From Streptomyces sp. NBC_00490 (GTDB lineage: Bacteria; Actinomycetota; Actinomycetes; Streptomycetales; Streptomycetaceae), in the NCBI RefSeq assembly GCF_036013645.1, contig NZ_CP107869.1:4712001-4776000 (forward strand): a stretch of DNA of 64,000 nt, written 5' to 3'. Of this stretch, positions 1-7,983 are shown in pieces; within the stretch, counting starts at the first letter, position 1, and each line of letters begins with the position of its first letter. The notes under the pieces were generated by a model, which saw only the letters and a program-made list of their open reading frames with translations, did not search any database and was not told where the DNA came from. The position numbers and the translations under genes are program-made.

Positions 1-177
1 GGCATCGTCTTCAAGGGCTCCGGCTTCTACCGCAACGACAGCCGCGGCTCCTCGTCGAGCACCTCGCCGGCGTCGAAGCCGTCGACGTCCTCTCCGTCCA
101 CCTCGACATCGACGTCCTCGGACTCGAAGCCGTCGAGCACCGGCACCTCCTCCAGCAGCAGCACCTCCGCCGCTTAA
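1..177 (+). CDS. FmdB-family zinc-ribbon protein, C-terminal end only
   Basis: The window opens inside this gene; 58 residues and a TAA stop are visible. The fragment begins GIVFKGSGFYRNDSR, the stretch that follows the CxxC zinc ribbon in FmdB-type putative regulatory proteins. It continues into a low-complexity Ser/Thr/Pro tail of about 45 residues, which is typical of actinobacterial members. The zinc-binding cysteines lie upstream of the window and cannot be checked. Function of the family is unproven; it is usually described as a putative regulator. A perfect palindromic terminator follows 13 bases after the stop. Confidence 0.8.
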   Translation, partial: GIVFKGSGFYRNDSRGSSSSTSPASKPSTSSPSTSTSTSSDSKPSSTGTSSSSSTSAA

Positions 178-190
178 AGACGCGCCCGCG

Positions 191-220
191 GGACCCTGTC
201 GTCGTACGACGACAGGGTCC
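191..220 (+). terminator. Perfect 30-bp palindromic terminator
   Basis: GGACCCTGTCGTCGT is followed directly by its exact complement (15-bp arms), then TCGGTGTTTT. It lies between the FmdB-like stop and the mtnP start and so should end the upstream transcript. Confidence 0.85.
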
Positions 221-277
221 TCGGTGTTTTCCGGAGCCCTTCTCTGCCCGCTGCCGGGGCCAGCTAGTGTGCGGGTC

Positions 278-1111
278 ATGGCGAACGCAGAGATCGGCGT
301 AATCGGCGGCTCGGGCTTCTACTCGTTCCTCGACGACGTGACCGAGATCCAGGTGGACACCCCGTACGGACCGCCCAGTGACTCCCTGTTCCTCGGTGAG
401 ATAGCGGGCCGTCGGGTCGCCTTCCTGCCCCGGCACGGACGCGGCCACCATCTGCCGCCGCACCGGATCAACTACCGCGCCAACCTGTGGGCGCTGCGGT
501 CGGTCGGGGCACGCCAGGTACTCGGTCCGTGTGCGGTGGGCGGTCTGCGCCCCGAGTACGGGCCGGGCACGCTGCTCGTGCCGGACCAGCTGGTCGACCG
601 TACGAAGTCCCGCGCGGGGACGTACTTCGACGGGCTGGCGCTGCCGGACGGCGGTGTGCCCAACGTGGTGCACGTGTCGCTGGCCGACCCCTACTGCCCC
701 GTCGGGCGGGCGGCGGCGCTGAAGGCCGCGCACGGCCGGGACTGGGAGGCGGTCGACGGCGGGACCCTGGTCGTGATCGAGGGACCGCGCTTCTCGACGC
801 GTGCCGAATCACTGTGGCACCGGGCGCAGGGCTGGTCGGTGGTGGGCATGACCGGCCACCCCGAGGCGTCGCTCGCCCGTGAACTCGAGCTCTGCTACAC
901 GTCGTTGACCCTGGTCACGGACCTCGACGCGGGCGCCGAGACCGGTGAGGGCGTCTCGCACGACGAGGTGCTGCGGGTGTTCGCGGCGAACGTGGACCGG
1001 CTGCGGGGAGTGCTGTTCGACGCGGTGGCCGCGCTGCCGGCGAACGAGGAGCGGGACTGCCTGTGCAGCACGGCGCTGGGCGGCATGGACCCCGGGTTCG
1101 AACTGCCGTGA
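278..1111 (+). CDS. mtnP: S-methyl-5'-thioadenosine phosphorylase family protein
   Basis: A 277-residue cytoplasmic enzyme of the MTAP/PNP family. It would phosphorolyse methylthioadenosine to adenine and methylthioribose-1-phosphate in methionine salvage. It starts MANAEIGVIGGSGFYSF, with the GGSGFY phosphate-binding turn, and carries the PRHGRGHHLPPH segment, the EGPRFSTRAE motif and MTGHPEASLARE. Both aspartates of TDLD are kept, the feature that selects 6-aminopurines. The in-frame start at 224 is rejected because it would add residues unlike the family. The ATG at 278 lies 7 bases after a TAGTGT -10-like hexamer (265-270), so the message may be leaderless. Exact substrate within the family is inferred. 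Confidence 0.88.
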   Translation: MANAEIGVIGGSGFYSFLDDVTEIQVDTPYGPPSDSLFLGEIAGRRVAFLPRHGRGHHLPPHRINYRANLWALRSVGARQVLGPCAVGGLRPEYGPGTLLVPDQLVDRTKSRAGTYFDGLALPDGGVPNVVHVSLADPYCPVGRAAALKAAHGRDWEAVDGGTLVVIEGPRFSTRAESLWHRAQGWSVVGMTGHPEASLARELELCYTSLTLVTDLDAGAETGEGVSHDEVLRVFAANVDRLRGVLFDAVAALPANEERDCLCSTALGGMDPGFELP

Positions 1112-1166
1112 CGCTGTGGAGAACGGCACCCCGGCACGGGCGGAACTGCTCCTTCGGGTGAGGGAG

Positions 1167-1176
1167 TTGTCCACAA
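1167..1176. promoter_or_regulatory. Single DnaA-box-like sequence
   Basis: TTGTCCACAA matches the DnaA box favoured in Streptomyces (TTGTCCACA). It stands alone between mtnP and the SAF gene, with no cluster of boxes nearby, so it is not an origin. It may be a DnaA-titrating site or chance. Confidence 0.35.
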
Positions 1177-1268
1177 CCGAGCGGTGATCCACCTGTCCCG
1201 GCGGGCGGTAGCGCGAGGCCCCATCGTGGTCCTGCAAGCCGATCCCTCCTGACAGGTGGTGGTTCCCC

Positions 1269-1814
1269 GTGTCCTTCGCTCCGTCTCCCCCGCCCTTCTC
1301 CCCCCTTGCTCCGCACCCGCCCGGCACCGACGCTCCCGCGACATGCGAGGTGCCGCACTTCGCTCCCGTGCGGGTGCGCGGCGGGCGGCATCAACTGGCC
1401 CGGCTCGTCAGGCATCGCCGACGGGCCGTGGCGGCGGGCCTGGCGGTCACCGCGGCCGCGCTGGTGGCCGTCGGTCCGGGCGACTCCGACGGGGCGCGCG
1501 GGCATCCCGTGGCCGCGCCGGTGCGGGAGCGTCGCGCCGTGGAGATGGTGACGGCACCGGTGCGGATCGCCGACGGAGCCACGGTGCTGCTGTTGCGGCC
1601 CGGTGACCGGGTCGACGTGATCGCCGCCGGGACGACGGCGACGGGAGGCGACGCCCGGGTGCTCGCGCGCGGGGTGCGGGTGAAGAAGGTGCCGGAGCCT
1701 GTGGAGGGTGCCGCGGAGAGCGGGGCGCTGGTCGTGCTCTCGGTGCCGCGTCCGGCCGCGGTGCGTCTCGCGGGCGCGAGCGCCACGGCACGACTGGCGG
1801 TGACACTGTGTTGA
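1269..1814 (+). CDS. SAF / RcpC-CpaB-like membrane-anchored protein
   Basis: 181 residues from a GTG start. The proline-rich N-terminus and basic stretch (HQLARLVRHRRR) precede one membrane segment at about residues 53-72. A periplasmic-side domain follows with the SAF/RcpC pattern: MVTAPVRIADGATVLLLRPGDRVDV, cut here into VRIADGATVLLL and RPGDRVDVI. RcpC/CpaB proteins are Flp pilus assembly factors, but no tad/cpa genes are present, so the role is open. The gene ends 138 bases before mscL and probably shares its direction of transcription. Family assignment is moderate. Confidence 0.7.
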   Translation: MSFAPSPPPFSPLAPHPPGTDAPATCEVPHFAPVRVRGGRHQLARLVRHRRRAVAAGLAVTAAALVAVGPGDSDGARGHPVAAPVRERRAVEMVTAPVRIADGATVLLLRPGDRVDVIAAGTTATGGDARVLARGVRVKKVPEPVEGAAESGALVVLSVPRPAAVRLAGASATARLAVTLC

Positions 1815-1952
1815 GCCGTGCGATCCGCCTGTTGCGCGGATTCCTGTCAAGTCCCTCGTTCGAGCTGCCCAATTGGACAGGGGCGCCTCGCGTTGACGTA
1901 GGTTGCGGAGCTGTTTGTTCCACAACCTGTGCGTGCGAGGAGAGTCCCCTAG

Positions 1953-2426
1953 GTGAGCGAGAAGAAGCCGAGCATCCTGGAGGGCTTCAAGGCCTTCCTG
2001 ATGCGCGGGAACGTCATCGATCTGGCAGTCGCGGTGGTCATCGGCGCCGCCTTCACCAACGTCGTCAACTCGGTGGTGAAGGGCGTGATCAACCCGCTGG
2101 TCGGGGCGGTCGGCACCAAGAACCTCGACAGCTACAGCTCGTGTCTGAAGGACCCGTGCGAGGTGACGGCGGACGGCACCGTGGTGAGCGGCATCCCGAT
2201 CAGATGGGGCACCGTGCTCGGCGCGACGCTCAGCTTCGTGATCACCGCGGCGGTCGTCTACTTCCTGATGGTCCTGCCGATGGCGAAGTACCTGGCCCGG
2301 CAGGAGGCCCGCAGGAAGGCAAAGGAGAACACGCAGGAGGTCATGGAGGTGACCGAGCTGGAGGTCCTCAAGGAGATCCGCGACGCGCTGGTCGCCCAGC
2401 GGGGGTCCGGTCACGACGGGCGGTGA
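1953..2426 (+). CDS. mscL: Large-conductance mechanosensitive channel MscL
   Basis: 157 residues, GTG start preceded by GAGGAGAG. The N-terminal amphipathic helix (FKAFLMRGNVIDLAVAVVIG) and TM1 GAAFTNVVNSVV are the hallmark MscL segments. TM2 spans about residues 90-112 (LSFVITAAVVYFLMVLPM), followed by a charged cytoplasmic helical bundle (ARRKAKENTQEV). The homopentameric channel opens under membrane tension and releases solutes on osmotic downshock. The loop between helices holds two cysteines (SSCLKDPC), which is common in actinobacterial members. Confidence 0.97.
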   Translation: MSEKKPSILEGFKAFLMRGNVIDLAVAVVIGAAFTNVVNSVVKGVINPLVGAVGTKNLDSYSSCLKDPCEVTADGTVVSGIPIRWGTVLGATLSFVITAAVVYFLMVLPMAKYLARQEARRKAKENTQEVMEVTELEVLKEIRDALVAQRGSGHDGR

Positions 2427-2469
2427 CGGACACGGTCCGCCTCCTTGGCCGGGCTGCCGTGCGGCTCGG

Positions 2470-2652
2470 TCAGAGGTGGTGGGGCGGCTTCTCGTCGAGG
2501 AAGCGCTTCAGGTCGGCCGCGCTGTCGGCGCCGGGCCGCTCGCCCCAGCCGTGGTCCGTGTCGTCCGAGGACTGCTGGTCCAGCGGGTCGTCGAAGACCA
2601 GCGACGGCTTCGGAGCGCGCGGCTCGGGGGCGGGGTCGGAAGCGGTGCTCAT
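2470..2652 (-). CDS. Small conserved hypothetical protein
   Basis: 60 residues, acidic and probably disordered at the N-terminus (DPAPEPRAPKPSLVFDDPLD), ending in ADLKRFLDEKPPHHL. The ATG at 2652 is preferred to the longer frame beginning at 2730, whose extra residues look non-coding. It lies convergent to mscL and divergent from the LtrA gene. I recognise no domain. Codon bias matches the neighbours, which supports a real gene. Confidence 0.6.
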   Translation of the reverse strand: MSTASDPAPEPRAPKPSLVFDDPLDQQSSDDTDHGWGERPGADSAADLKRFLDEKPPHHL

Positions 2653-2747
2653 GTGTCCAGGGTACGACCCCGGGAGGCGACGGCCGTCCTGGTCGTTCCC
2701 GACGGCGGTCATGGTCCGCGCCGTCCGCATCTGCTGTGCTTGGACCC

Positions 2748-3956
2748 ATGACGTCGTCCAGCTCCACTCCCTCCCCGGCGCCCCTGGGCAGGCTCACCGC
2801 CCGCGGCCGCGACGAGGCCCACCGGGTCGCCTCGCCCCTGGAACTCTTCTTCGACCTGTGTTTCGTCGTGGCCATCGCCCAGGCGGGCGTGCAACTCGTG
2901 CACGCCGTGGCCGAGTCGCACGCGGGCGAAGGGATCCTCAACTACGCGATGGTCTTCTTCGCCATCTGGTGGGCCTGGATGAACTTCTCCTGGTTCGCCT
3001 CGGCGTACGACAACGACGACGTCCTCTACCGGGTCGTCACCCTGGTCCAGATCGCCGGTGTGCTGGTGCTCGCGGCCGGGGTCTCCAAGGCGTTCGCGGA
3101 CCATGACTTCCTCGTCGTCTGGCTGGGCTACGTGATCATGCGGCTCGCCATGTCGGCGCAGTGGCTGCGCGTGGCCGGATCGAGCGAGGGCCCGGAGAGG
3201 ACGACGGCCCTGCGCTATGCCGGCGGCGTGCTGCTCTGCCTCGTCGGCTGGCTGGGGCTGCTGGTCCTGCCCGAGGGCGGGCGGCCCTGGGTGTTCCTGG
3301 TGATGGCGATCATCGAGATGTGCGTGCCGCGGTACGCGGAGAAGGACTTCGCCACCTCCTGGCACCCGCACCACATCTCCGAGCGCTACGGCCTGTTCAC
3401 GATCATCGTGCTCGGCGAGACGATCGCCGCGGCCACCATCGCCGTGAAGTCGGGCGTGGAGGAGAACGACGCGCTCGGTGAACTGCTGCCGATCGCCATG
3501 GGTGGCCTGCTGATCGTCTTCTCCGCGTGGTGGATCTACTTCGCCGTGCCGATCCACGGCCATCTCCGCTCCAACAAGCAGGCCTTCCTGTGGGGCTACG
3601 GCCACTACCTGATCTTCGCCTCGGCGGCCGCGATCGGCGCCGGCCTGGAGGTCGCCGTCGAGCAGGCGGTGGGCAAGGCGCACATCTCCACGCTGGCCGC
3701 GTCGGCCGCAGTGACCCTGCCGACCGCGCTCTACCTGCTCACCGTGTGGGCCCTGCACTCGCGCCACTTCAAGGTCGGCATCGCCCAGCAACTGGTACTG
3801 CCGACCACGGCACTCCTGGTGATCCTCTGCACGTTCCTGGGCGACGGGGCCGTGCTCGCGGCGGGCATCGTCTCGGCGCTCGCGGTCGCGACCGGCGTGA
3901 CGCTGACGGCGCGCACTTCGACCGGGGAGAGCAAGGAGACAGGTCCGGTCGTGTGA
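2748..3956 (+). CDS. Low temperature requirement protein A (LtrA) family membrane protein
   Basis: 402 residues. The family signature SPLELFFDLCFVVAI follows a short hydrophilic N-terminus (VASPLELFFDLCFVVAIAQ spans residues 28-46). About eleven hydrophobic segments follow, with the central conserved HHISERYGLFTIIVLGE motif. LtrA proteins are integral membrane proteins named from a Listeria cold-growth mutant; their biochemical role is unknown. The ATG at 2748 is chosen because the longer frame to 2445 overlaps the small opposite-strand gene and adds Arg-rich shadow sequence. Confidence 0.9.
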   Translation: MTSSSSTPSPAPLGRLTARGRDEAHRVASPLELFFDLCFVVAIAQAGVQLVHAVAESHAGEGILNYAMVFFAIWWAWMNFSWFASAYDNDDVLYRVVTLVQIAGVLVLAAGVSKAFADHDFLVVWLGYVIMRLAMSAQWLRVAGSSEGPERTTALRYAGGVLLCLVGWLGLLVLPEGGRPWVFLVMAIIEMCVPRYAEKDFATSWHPHHISERYGLFTIIVLGETIAAATIAVKSGVEENDALGELLPIAMGGLLIVFSAWWIYFAVPIHGHLRSNKQAFLWGYGHYLIFASAAAIGAGLEVAVEQAVGKAHISTLAASAAVTLPTALYLLTVWALHSRHFKVGIAQQLVLPTTALLVILCTFLGDGAVLAAGIVSALAVATGVTLTARTSTGESKETGPVV

Positions 3957-3996
3957 CCTCCTGGGACGGCGCCGGTGACTGGACGAGACTGGTCCC

Positions 3997-5025
3997 ATGA
4001 CAGTTGACGCTCTGACCGACGTCACCGGCGTGCGCGTGGGACACGCGACGCGCGTCGGCGACGGCTGGCTCACCGGTACCACCGTCGTGCTCGCCCCCGA
4101 GGGCGGTGCCGTCGCCGCCGTGGATGTCCGCGGCGGCGGCCCCGGCACCAAGGAGACCGACGCCCTCGACCCGCGCAACGTCGTGCAGAAGGTCGACGCG
4201 ATCGTGCTGACCGGCGGCAGCGCGTACGGGCTCGACGCCGCGTCCGGCGTGATGGCGTGGCTGGAGGAGCGGGGGCGCGGAGTGCCTGTCGGGGTGGATC
4301 CGGCGCACGTCGTTCCCGTCGTACCCGCCGCCTGCGTCTTCGACCTGGCGCGGGGCGGCGACTTCCGGGCCCGGCCCGATGCGGCCATGGGCCGGGCCGC
4401 GGTCGAGGCGGCCGCGGCGAGCGCGGTCGGCGCGGTGGTGCGGGAAGGGGGCGTGGGCGCGGGTACGGGGGCCGTGGTCGGGGCGATGAAGGGCGGAGTC
4501 GGTACCGCGAGCACCGTGCTCGACTCGGGGATCACGGTCGCCGCGCTGGTGGTGGCCAACGCCGCGGGCTCCGTGGTGGAGCCCGGAACGGGCATCCTGT
4601 ACGGGGAGTTGCTCCAGGGACGCGTCGAGTCTCCGGACGCGCGCGTCCACGAGGCCGCGCGCCGGCGCCTCGCCGAGACCGCGGCGAAGAACGCGCCGCC
4701 TCCGCTGAACACCACGCTCGCCGTCGTCGCCACCGACGCGGCACTGTCGAAGGCGCAGGCGCAGAAACTCGCCGGAACGGCACACGACGGCATCGCGCGC
4801 GCCGTGCGGCCCGTGCACCTCCTCCACGACGGCGACACGGTGTTCACCCTGGCGACGGGGCAGCGCGCACTCGACTCCGAGCACCCGCTCGCCCTCAACC
4901 CTCTGCTGGAGGCGGGCGCCGACGTGGTGACGCGTGCGATCGTGCGGGCCGTGCGCGCGGCCCGGTCGGTGGACGGACCGGGCGGGACATGGCCGTCGTA
5001 CGGGGAGTTGTACGGAGGACGGTGA
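3997..5025 (+). CDS. P1/S58-family peptidase (DmpA/ThnT-like, self-cleaving)
   Basis: 342 residues. The fold signatures are LTDVTGVRVGHAT near the N-terminus, RGGGPGTKETD and VLTGGSAYGLDAASGVM. Family members are N-terminal nucleophile hydrolases that cut themselves into two chains and act as aminopeptidases or amidases. The probable cleavage point is N238-T239 in PPPLNTTLAVVATD, so threonine would be the nucleophile as in ThnT, rather than the serine of DmpA. There is no signal peptide. It is 40 bases downstream of the LtrA gene and is followed by a strong terminator. The substrate cannot be predicted. Confidence 0.88.
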   Translation: MTVDALTDVTGVRVGHATRVGDGWLTGTTVVLAPEGGAVAAVDVRGGGPGTKETDALDPRNVVQKVDAIVLTGGSAYGLDAASGVMAWLEERGRGVPVGVDPAHVVPVVPAACVFDLARGGDFRARPDAAMGRAAVEAAAASAVGAVVREGGVGAGTGAVVGAMKGGVGTASTVLDSGITVAALVVANAAGSVVEPGTGILYGELLQGRVESPDARVHEAARRRLAETAAKNAPPPLNTTLAVVATDAALSKAQAQKLAGTAHDGIARAVRPVHLLHDGDTVFTLATGQRALDSEHPLALNPLLEAGADVVTRAIVRAVRAARSVDGPGGTWPSYGELYGGR

Positions 5026-5072
5026 AGGGGCAGTTGCACGGGGGCGGGTGACGGGGCTCGGGCGACCGTGTC

Positions 5073-5109
5073 GGGTGCCGGAGCCGGTGGTGGGTCGGCT
5101 CCGGCACCC
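5073..5109 (+). terminator. Strong hairpin after the S58 peptidase gene
   Basis: Perfect 13-bp arms (GGGTGCCGGAGCC and its complement) around an 11-base loop, 48 bases after the stop codon. There is no T-tract, as is common in Streptomyces. Confidence 0.7.
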
Positions 5110-5266
5110 GCCGGCCCGCGGGTGGCGCATTTCGTACGCACGATTGTCCCGGTTGTGTCACGTGATGACGTTCACGGCTGTCGGAGGGAACCCGACCGGT
5201 CATGGATTCGCTCTTTCTCCACGCATGGGAGCGGATCACGCACATCACACGAACCTGGAGTAGATC

Positions 5267-6487
5267 GTGACAACGCCGGACATATCAGCGCGGCGCACAC
5301 TCGGGGCCTGTGCCGTCCTGGCGGTCGGCGCCCTCACCCTCACCGCCTGCGGGGGCGGCGCCGATGCCGGGAAGGACGACGGCAAGCCGGGCGGGGATTC
5401 CGCCAAGACGTCCGAGGCGAAGATCGCCATATCGGCCAAGGACGGTTCGACGGGTGCGTCGATCAACACGACGGGAGTGAAGGTCAGCGACGGCAAGCTG
5501 ACCGACGTGAAGATGACCGTGGCGGGGACGGGGCAGTCGGTGCCGGGGTTCATCTCGGCGAACGGCGGCAGTTGGACGCCGAAGGAGCAGTTGGAACGCG
5601 AGACGAAGTACGAGATATCGGCCAAGGCGAAGGACCCCGACGGGCGGACCACCGCGGCCGACTCGACCTTCACGACGGTCAGCAAGGCCAACAGCTTCAT
5701 CGGGACGTACACGCCGGACAACGGGACGACGGTGGGCGTCGGGATGCCGGTGTCGTTCACCTTCGACAAGGCCATCAGCGACAAGAAGGCCGTGCAGTCG
5801 CACATCACGGTCTCGTCCAGCAGCGGGCAGAAGGTCGTCGGGCACTGGTTCGGCTCGCAGCGCGTCGACTTCCGGCCCGAGGAGTACTGGAAGGCCGGCT
5901 CCAAGGTCACGATGAAGATCGACCTGGACGGCGTCGAGGGCGCGAACGACGTCGTCGGGGTGCAGAAGAAGACCGTCACCTTCACGATCGGGCGGTCGCA
6001 GGTCTCCACGGTCGACGCCGACACCCAGACCATGACGGTCGTGCGCGACGGGACGACCCTCAAGAAGGTCCCGATCTCGACGGGTGACGCCCAGAACACC
6101 ACGTACAACGGCCAGATGGTGATCTCCGAGAAGTCCGCGAAGCTGCGCATGGACAGCCGGACGGTCGGCCTCGACAACGCCTACGACATCCCGGACGTGC
6201 CGCACGCGATGCGGCTCACGCAGTCGGGGACGTTCCTGCACGGCAACTACTGGTACAACAAGGCCAATCCGCCCTTCGGCCGGCAGGGCACCAGCCACGG
6301 CTGCGTCGGACTGCAGGACGTCCAGGGCGGGCAGGGCGACACGAACGCCAAGTGGTTCTACGACGAGTCCATCCTCGGGGACGTCGTGATCGTCAAGAAC
6401 TCCCCCGACAAGACGGTGTCGCCGGACAACGGGCTCAACGGCTGGAACATGTCGTGGACCGAGTGGACCGCGGGAAGCGCCGCATAG
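5267..6487 (+). CDS. Lipoprotein L,D-transpeptidase (Ig-like domains + YkuD)
   Basis: 406 residues from GTG. A lipoprotein signal peptide ends in LTAC (lipidated Cys28). Two Ig-like beta domains occupy about residues 55-245 and the YkuD catalytic domain about 250-385. The catalytic site reads S343-H344-G345-C346 with V/G L following (SHGCVGL). A histidine upstream is in HGNYWYNK. Such enzymes form 3-3 (DAP-DAP) crosslinks in peptidoglycan, and this architecture matches mycobacterial LdtMt2-type proteins. It is anchored outside the membrane. The short C-terminal extension is rich in Trp (GWNMSWTEW), as in that family. Confidence 0.95.
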   Translation: MTTPDISARRTLGACAVLAVGALTLTACGGGADAGKDDGKPGGDSAKTSEAKIAISAKDGSTGASINTTGVKVSDGKLTDVKMTVAGTGQSVPGFISANGGSWTPKEQLERETKYEISAKAKDPDGRTTAADSTFTTVSKANSFIGTYTPDNGTTVGVGMPVSFTFDKAISDKKAVQSHITVSSSSGQKVVGHWFGSQRVDFRPEEYWKAGSKVTMKIDLDGVEGANDVVGVQKKTVTFTIGRSQVSTVDADTQTMTVVRDGTTLKKVPISTGDAQNTTYNGQMVISEKSAKLRMDSRTVGLDNAYDIPDVPHAMRLTQSGTFLHGNYWYNKANPPFGRQGTSHGCVGLQDVQGGQGDTNAKWFYDESILGDVVIVKNSPDKTVSPDNGLNGWNMSWTEWTAGSAA

Positions 6488-6649
6488 GCGCCCGCTGAGC
6501 GCCGGGGCGCACGCGGGCGGCGGTGCGCCGCCCGGGGCGCCTTGACGCGGCAAGTACCTTCTGACCGGCGGTTTTTGACGGGGCTTCGGGTCGCGTGGGA
6601 ACTTCTCACGCGGCCTGAGCGTTTTCTGTGCGCACGTTTTCTCGGTTCC

Positions 6650-6664
6650 CGGACATGATGTCCG
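6650..6664. promoter_or_regulatory. Palindrome in the promoter of the next gene
   Basis: CGGACAT-g-ATGTCCG is a perfect 7-bp inverted repeat. It lies 58 bases upstream of the TTG start at 6722 and just upstream of a possible -10 (TACGGT). It is a candidate operator; the binding protein is unknown. Confidence 0.4.
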
Positions 6665-6721
6665 ACCGAGGGGCTACGGTATGCACCCACAAGGTGACAT
6701 GCAGCAACGCCGGGAGAAACC

Positions 6722-7468
6722 TTGAGCGTTCCGTACGAGACAGCAGCGTACGAGCCACGCGAGTCGCCCGAGTCTCCGGAGGAGCACCTCGCGCGACTTC
6801 TCGGCCGTGCGCTGAACTCCTTCGAGCTGCCCGACGAGACGATACGGCGGCTCGACTGCGCGCTCGCGCACGACAGCTCGCTGCACTCCGCGCACCACAG
6901 CGCGGGGCTGCACCGCGAGACGTACCGCCACACCTGGCTGCTCGCCGACGGCTCGGCACTCACCCTCTGGGAGCTGGTTCACAACACCGCGCCGGGCAGC
7001 GTCCCGCAGCACGAGGTGTACGTCGACGAGGAGGAGCTGCGCGCGGCCACGGCGCGGCTGCCGCTGCCGCCGGACGCACCGGACTTCGAGCTGCCGGTGA
7101 CGGTGCAGCTGTCGCCGGTCCCCGCGCCCCGGCACGCGTACGTGCCCGACGACTCGGCGGATCACGCGCGCCGGCTCCTGCGCCGCGCGGAGAACCCGGA
7201 CCGGCCGGACGCGGCGACGGCGACGCTGCTGACGTCGGCGTTCGCGCACCAGATCACGCAGGCTTTCGGCAAGCCGTGCCGTGCGGGGCGGATCGGGCTG
7301 TGCTTCTCGCTCTACGAGCACGCGTTCCTGCTGCGCGACGGCAAGGAGATCTCCCTGTGGGAGGTCGAGCACACGGCCACGCCCGACGGGCGGCACATGT
7401 GCGAGGTGTACGTCTCCGAGGACGCGGCGCGCGAGGCGATGGAACGGCGCGCGGCCCGGGTCTCGTAA
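6722..7468 (+). CDS. Conserved Streptomyces protein with an internal duplication
   Basis: 248 residues from a TTG start with a GGGAGA ribosome site 5 bases before it. No signal peptide or membrane segment is visible. Two related units can be seen: residues 69-105 (LLADGSALTLWELVHNTAPG, then EVYVDEE) and 198-234 (LLRDGKEISLWEVEHTATPDG, then EVYVSED). Each unit follows a helical, Leu/Arg-rich stretch. It resembles the uncharacterised actinobacterial family I remember as DUF6227, but I cannot confirm that. It stands alone in its transcription unit, with a palindrome in its promoter. Confidence 0.72.
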   Translation: MSVPYETAAYEPRESPESPEEHLARLLGRALNSFELPDETIRRLDCALAHDSSLHSAHHSAGLHRETYRHTWLLADGSALTLWELVHNTAPGSVPQHEVYVDEEELRAATARLPLPPDAPDFELPVTVQLSPVPAPRHAYVPDDSADHARRLLRRAENPDRPDAATATLLTSAFAHQITQAFGKPCRAGRIGLCFSLYEHAFLLRDGKEISLWEVEHTATPDGRHMCEVYVSEDAAREAMERRAARVS

Positions 7469-7513
7469 CCCACCCCACGCATCCGAGGCTCCTGCCCCGC
7501 CTCAGCCGCTCGG

Positions 7514-7765
7514 TCAGCGGCCGTCGCTCAGCTGTCGTACCAGTCCCGCGAACGCGTCGTGCTCCGCCGGAGTCAGCTGTACGGACTCCAGTGCGGGGCC
7601 GGTCTGCCGCTGGTACGGGAGGGCCGGGAGGGAGGCGGAGGTCCGCCACAGGGCGGCCTCGCGGCCGCGGCGCAGGACGCGGGTCAGGCCGATCGCCCAG
7701 ACGACGGTCGCCAGGGCGAGGACGGCCATGCCCGTCAGCTGGTAGATCGAGACGTGCTCAGGCAT
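7514..7765 (-). CDS. Small single-pass membrane protein
   Basis: 83 residues. One membrane segment (about residues 9-29, LTGMAVLALATVVWAIGLT) is followed by a basic cytoplasmic stretch (RVLRRGREAALWR) and a soluble tail ending LTPAEHDAFAGLVRQLSDG. The ATG at 7765 is chosen over an upstream start at 7852. A perfect 11-bp inverted repeat sits 17 bases before this start. Function unknown. Confidence 0.65.
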   Translation of the reverse strand: MPEHVSIYQLTGMAVLALATVVWAIGLTRVLRRGREAALWRTSASLPALPYQRQTGPALESVQLTPAEHDAFAGLVRQLSDGR

Positions 7766-7781
7766 GCGCCCCAGTAGACAC

Positions 7782-7811
7782 CACGGTCCGGGACTTTGAC
7801 CCCGGACCGTG
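7782..7811. promoter_or_regulatory. Perfect inverted repeat upstream of the small membrane protein gene
   Basis: CACGGTCCGGG, an 8-base spacer (actttgac), then CCCGGACCGTG. It lies immediately upstream of the minus-strand gene starting at 7765, so it could be an operator or a leader hairpin controlling translation. A terminator role is less likely because fruA has its own hairpin at 7897-7936. Confidence 0.5.
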
Positions 7812-7896
7812 ACGTATCTCGCAGGTGCCGTGAACAACTCACAGCCGCCCAAAGGGACACAGGGCCGATAAACGCTGCGGCCGGTGAAACGGCTGC

Positions 7897-7936
7897 GGCC
7901 GGTCGCAGCCCCGTCCCGCCAGGGTTGCGACCGGCC
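7897..7936 (-). terminator. Terminator hairpin after fruA
   Basis: Perfect 11-bp arms (GGCCGGTCGCA and complement) with an 18-base loop, 48 bases beyond the fruA stop on the minus strand. Confidence 0.65.
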
Positions 7937-7983
7937 GGCCTTGCCTGGGCGGGCCAGGTGCGCCCGCCCACGCCTCCCGCCGC

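Noticed and set aside
915..2414. 499-codon minus-strand frame across the SAF and mscL genes
   Set aside because: Antisense to MscL, whose sequence is unmistakable.
2709..5141. 810-codon minus-strand open frame opposite LtrA and the S58 peptidase
   Set aside because: Shadow frame; the opposite strand encodes two well-defined families.
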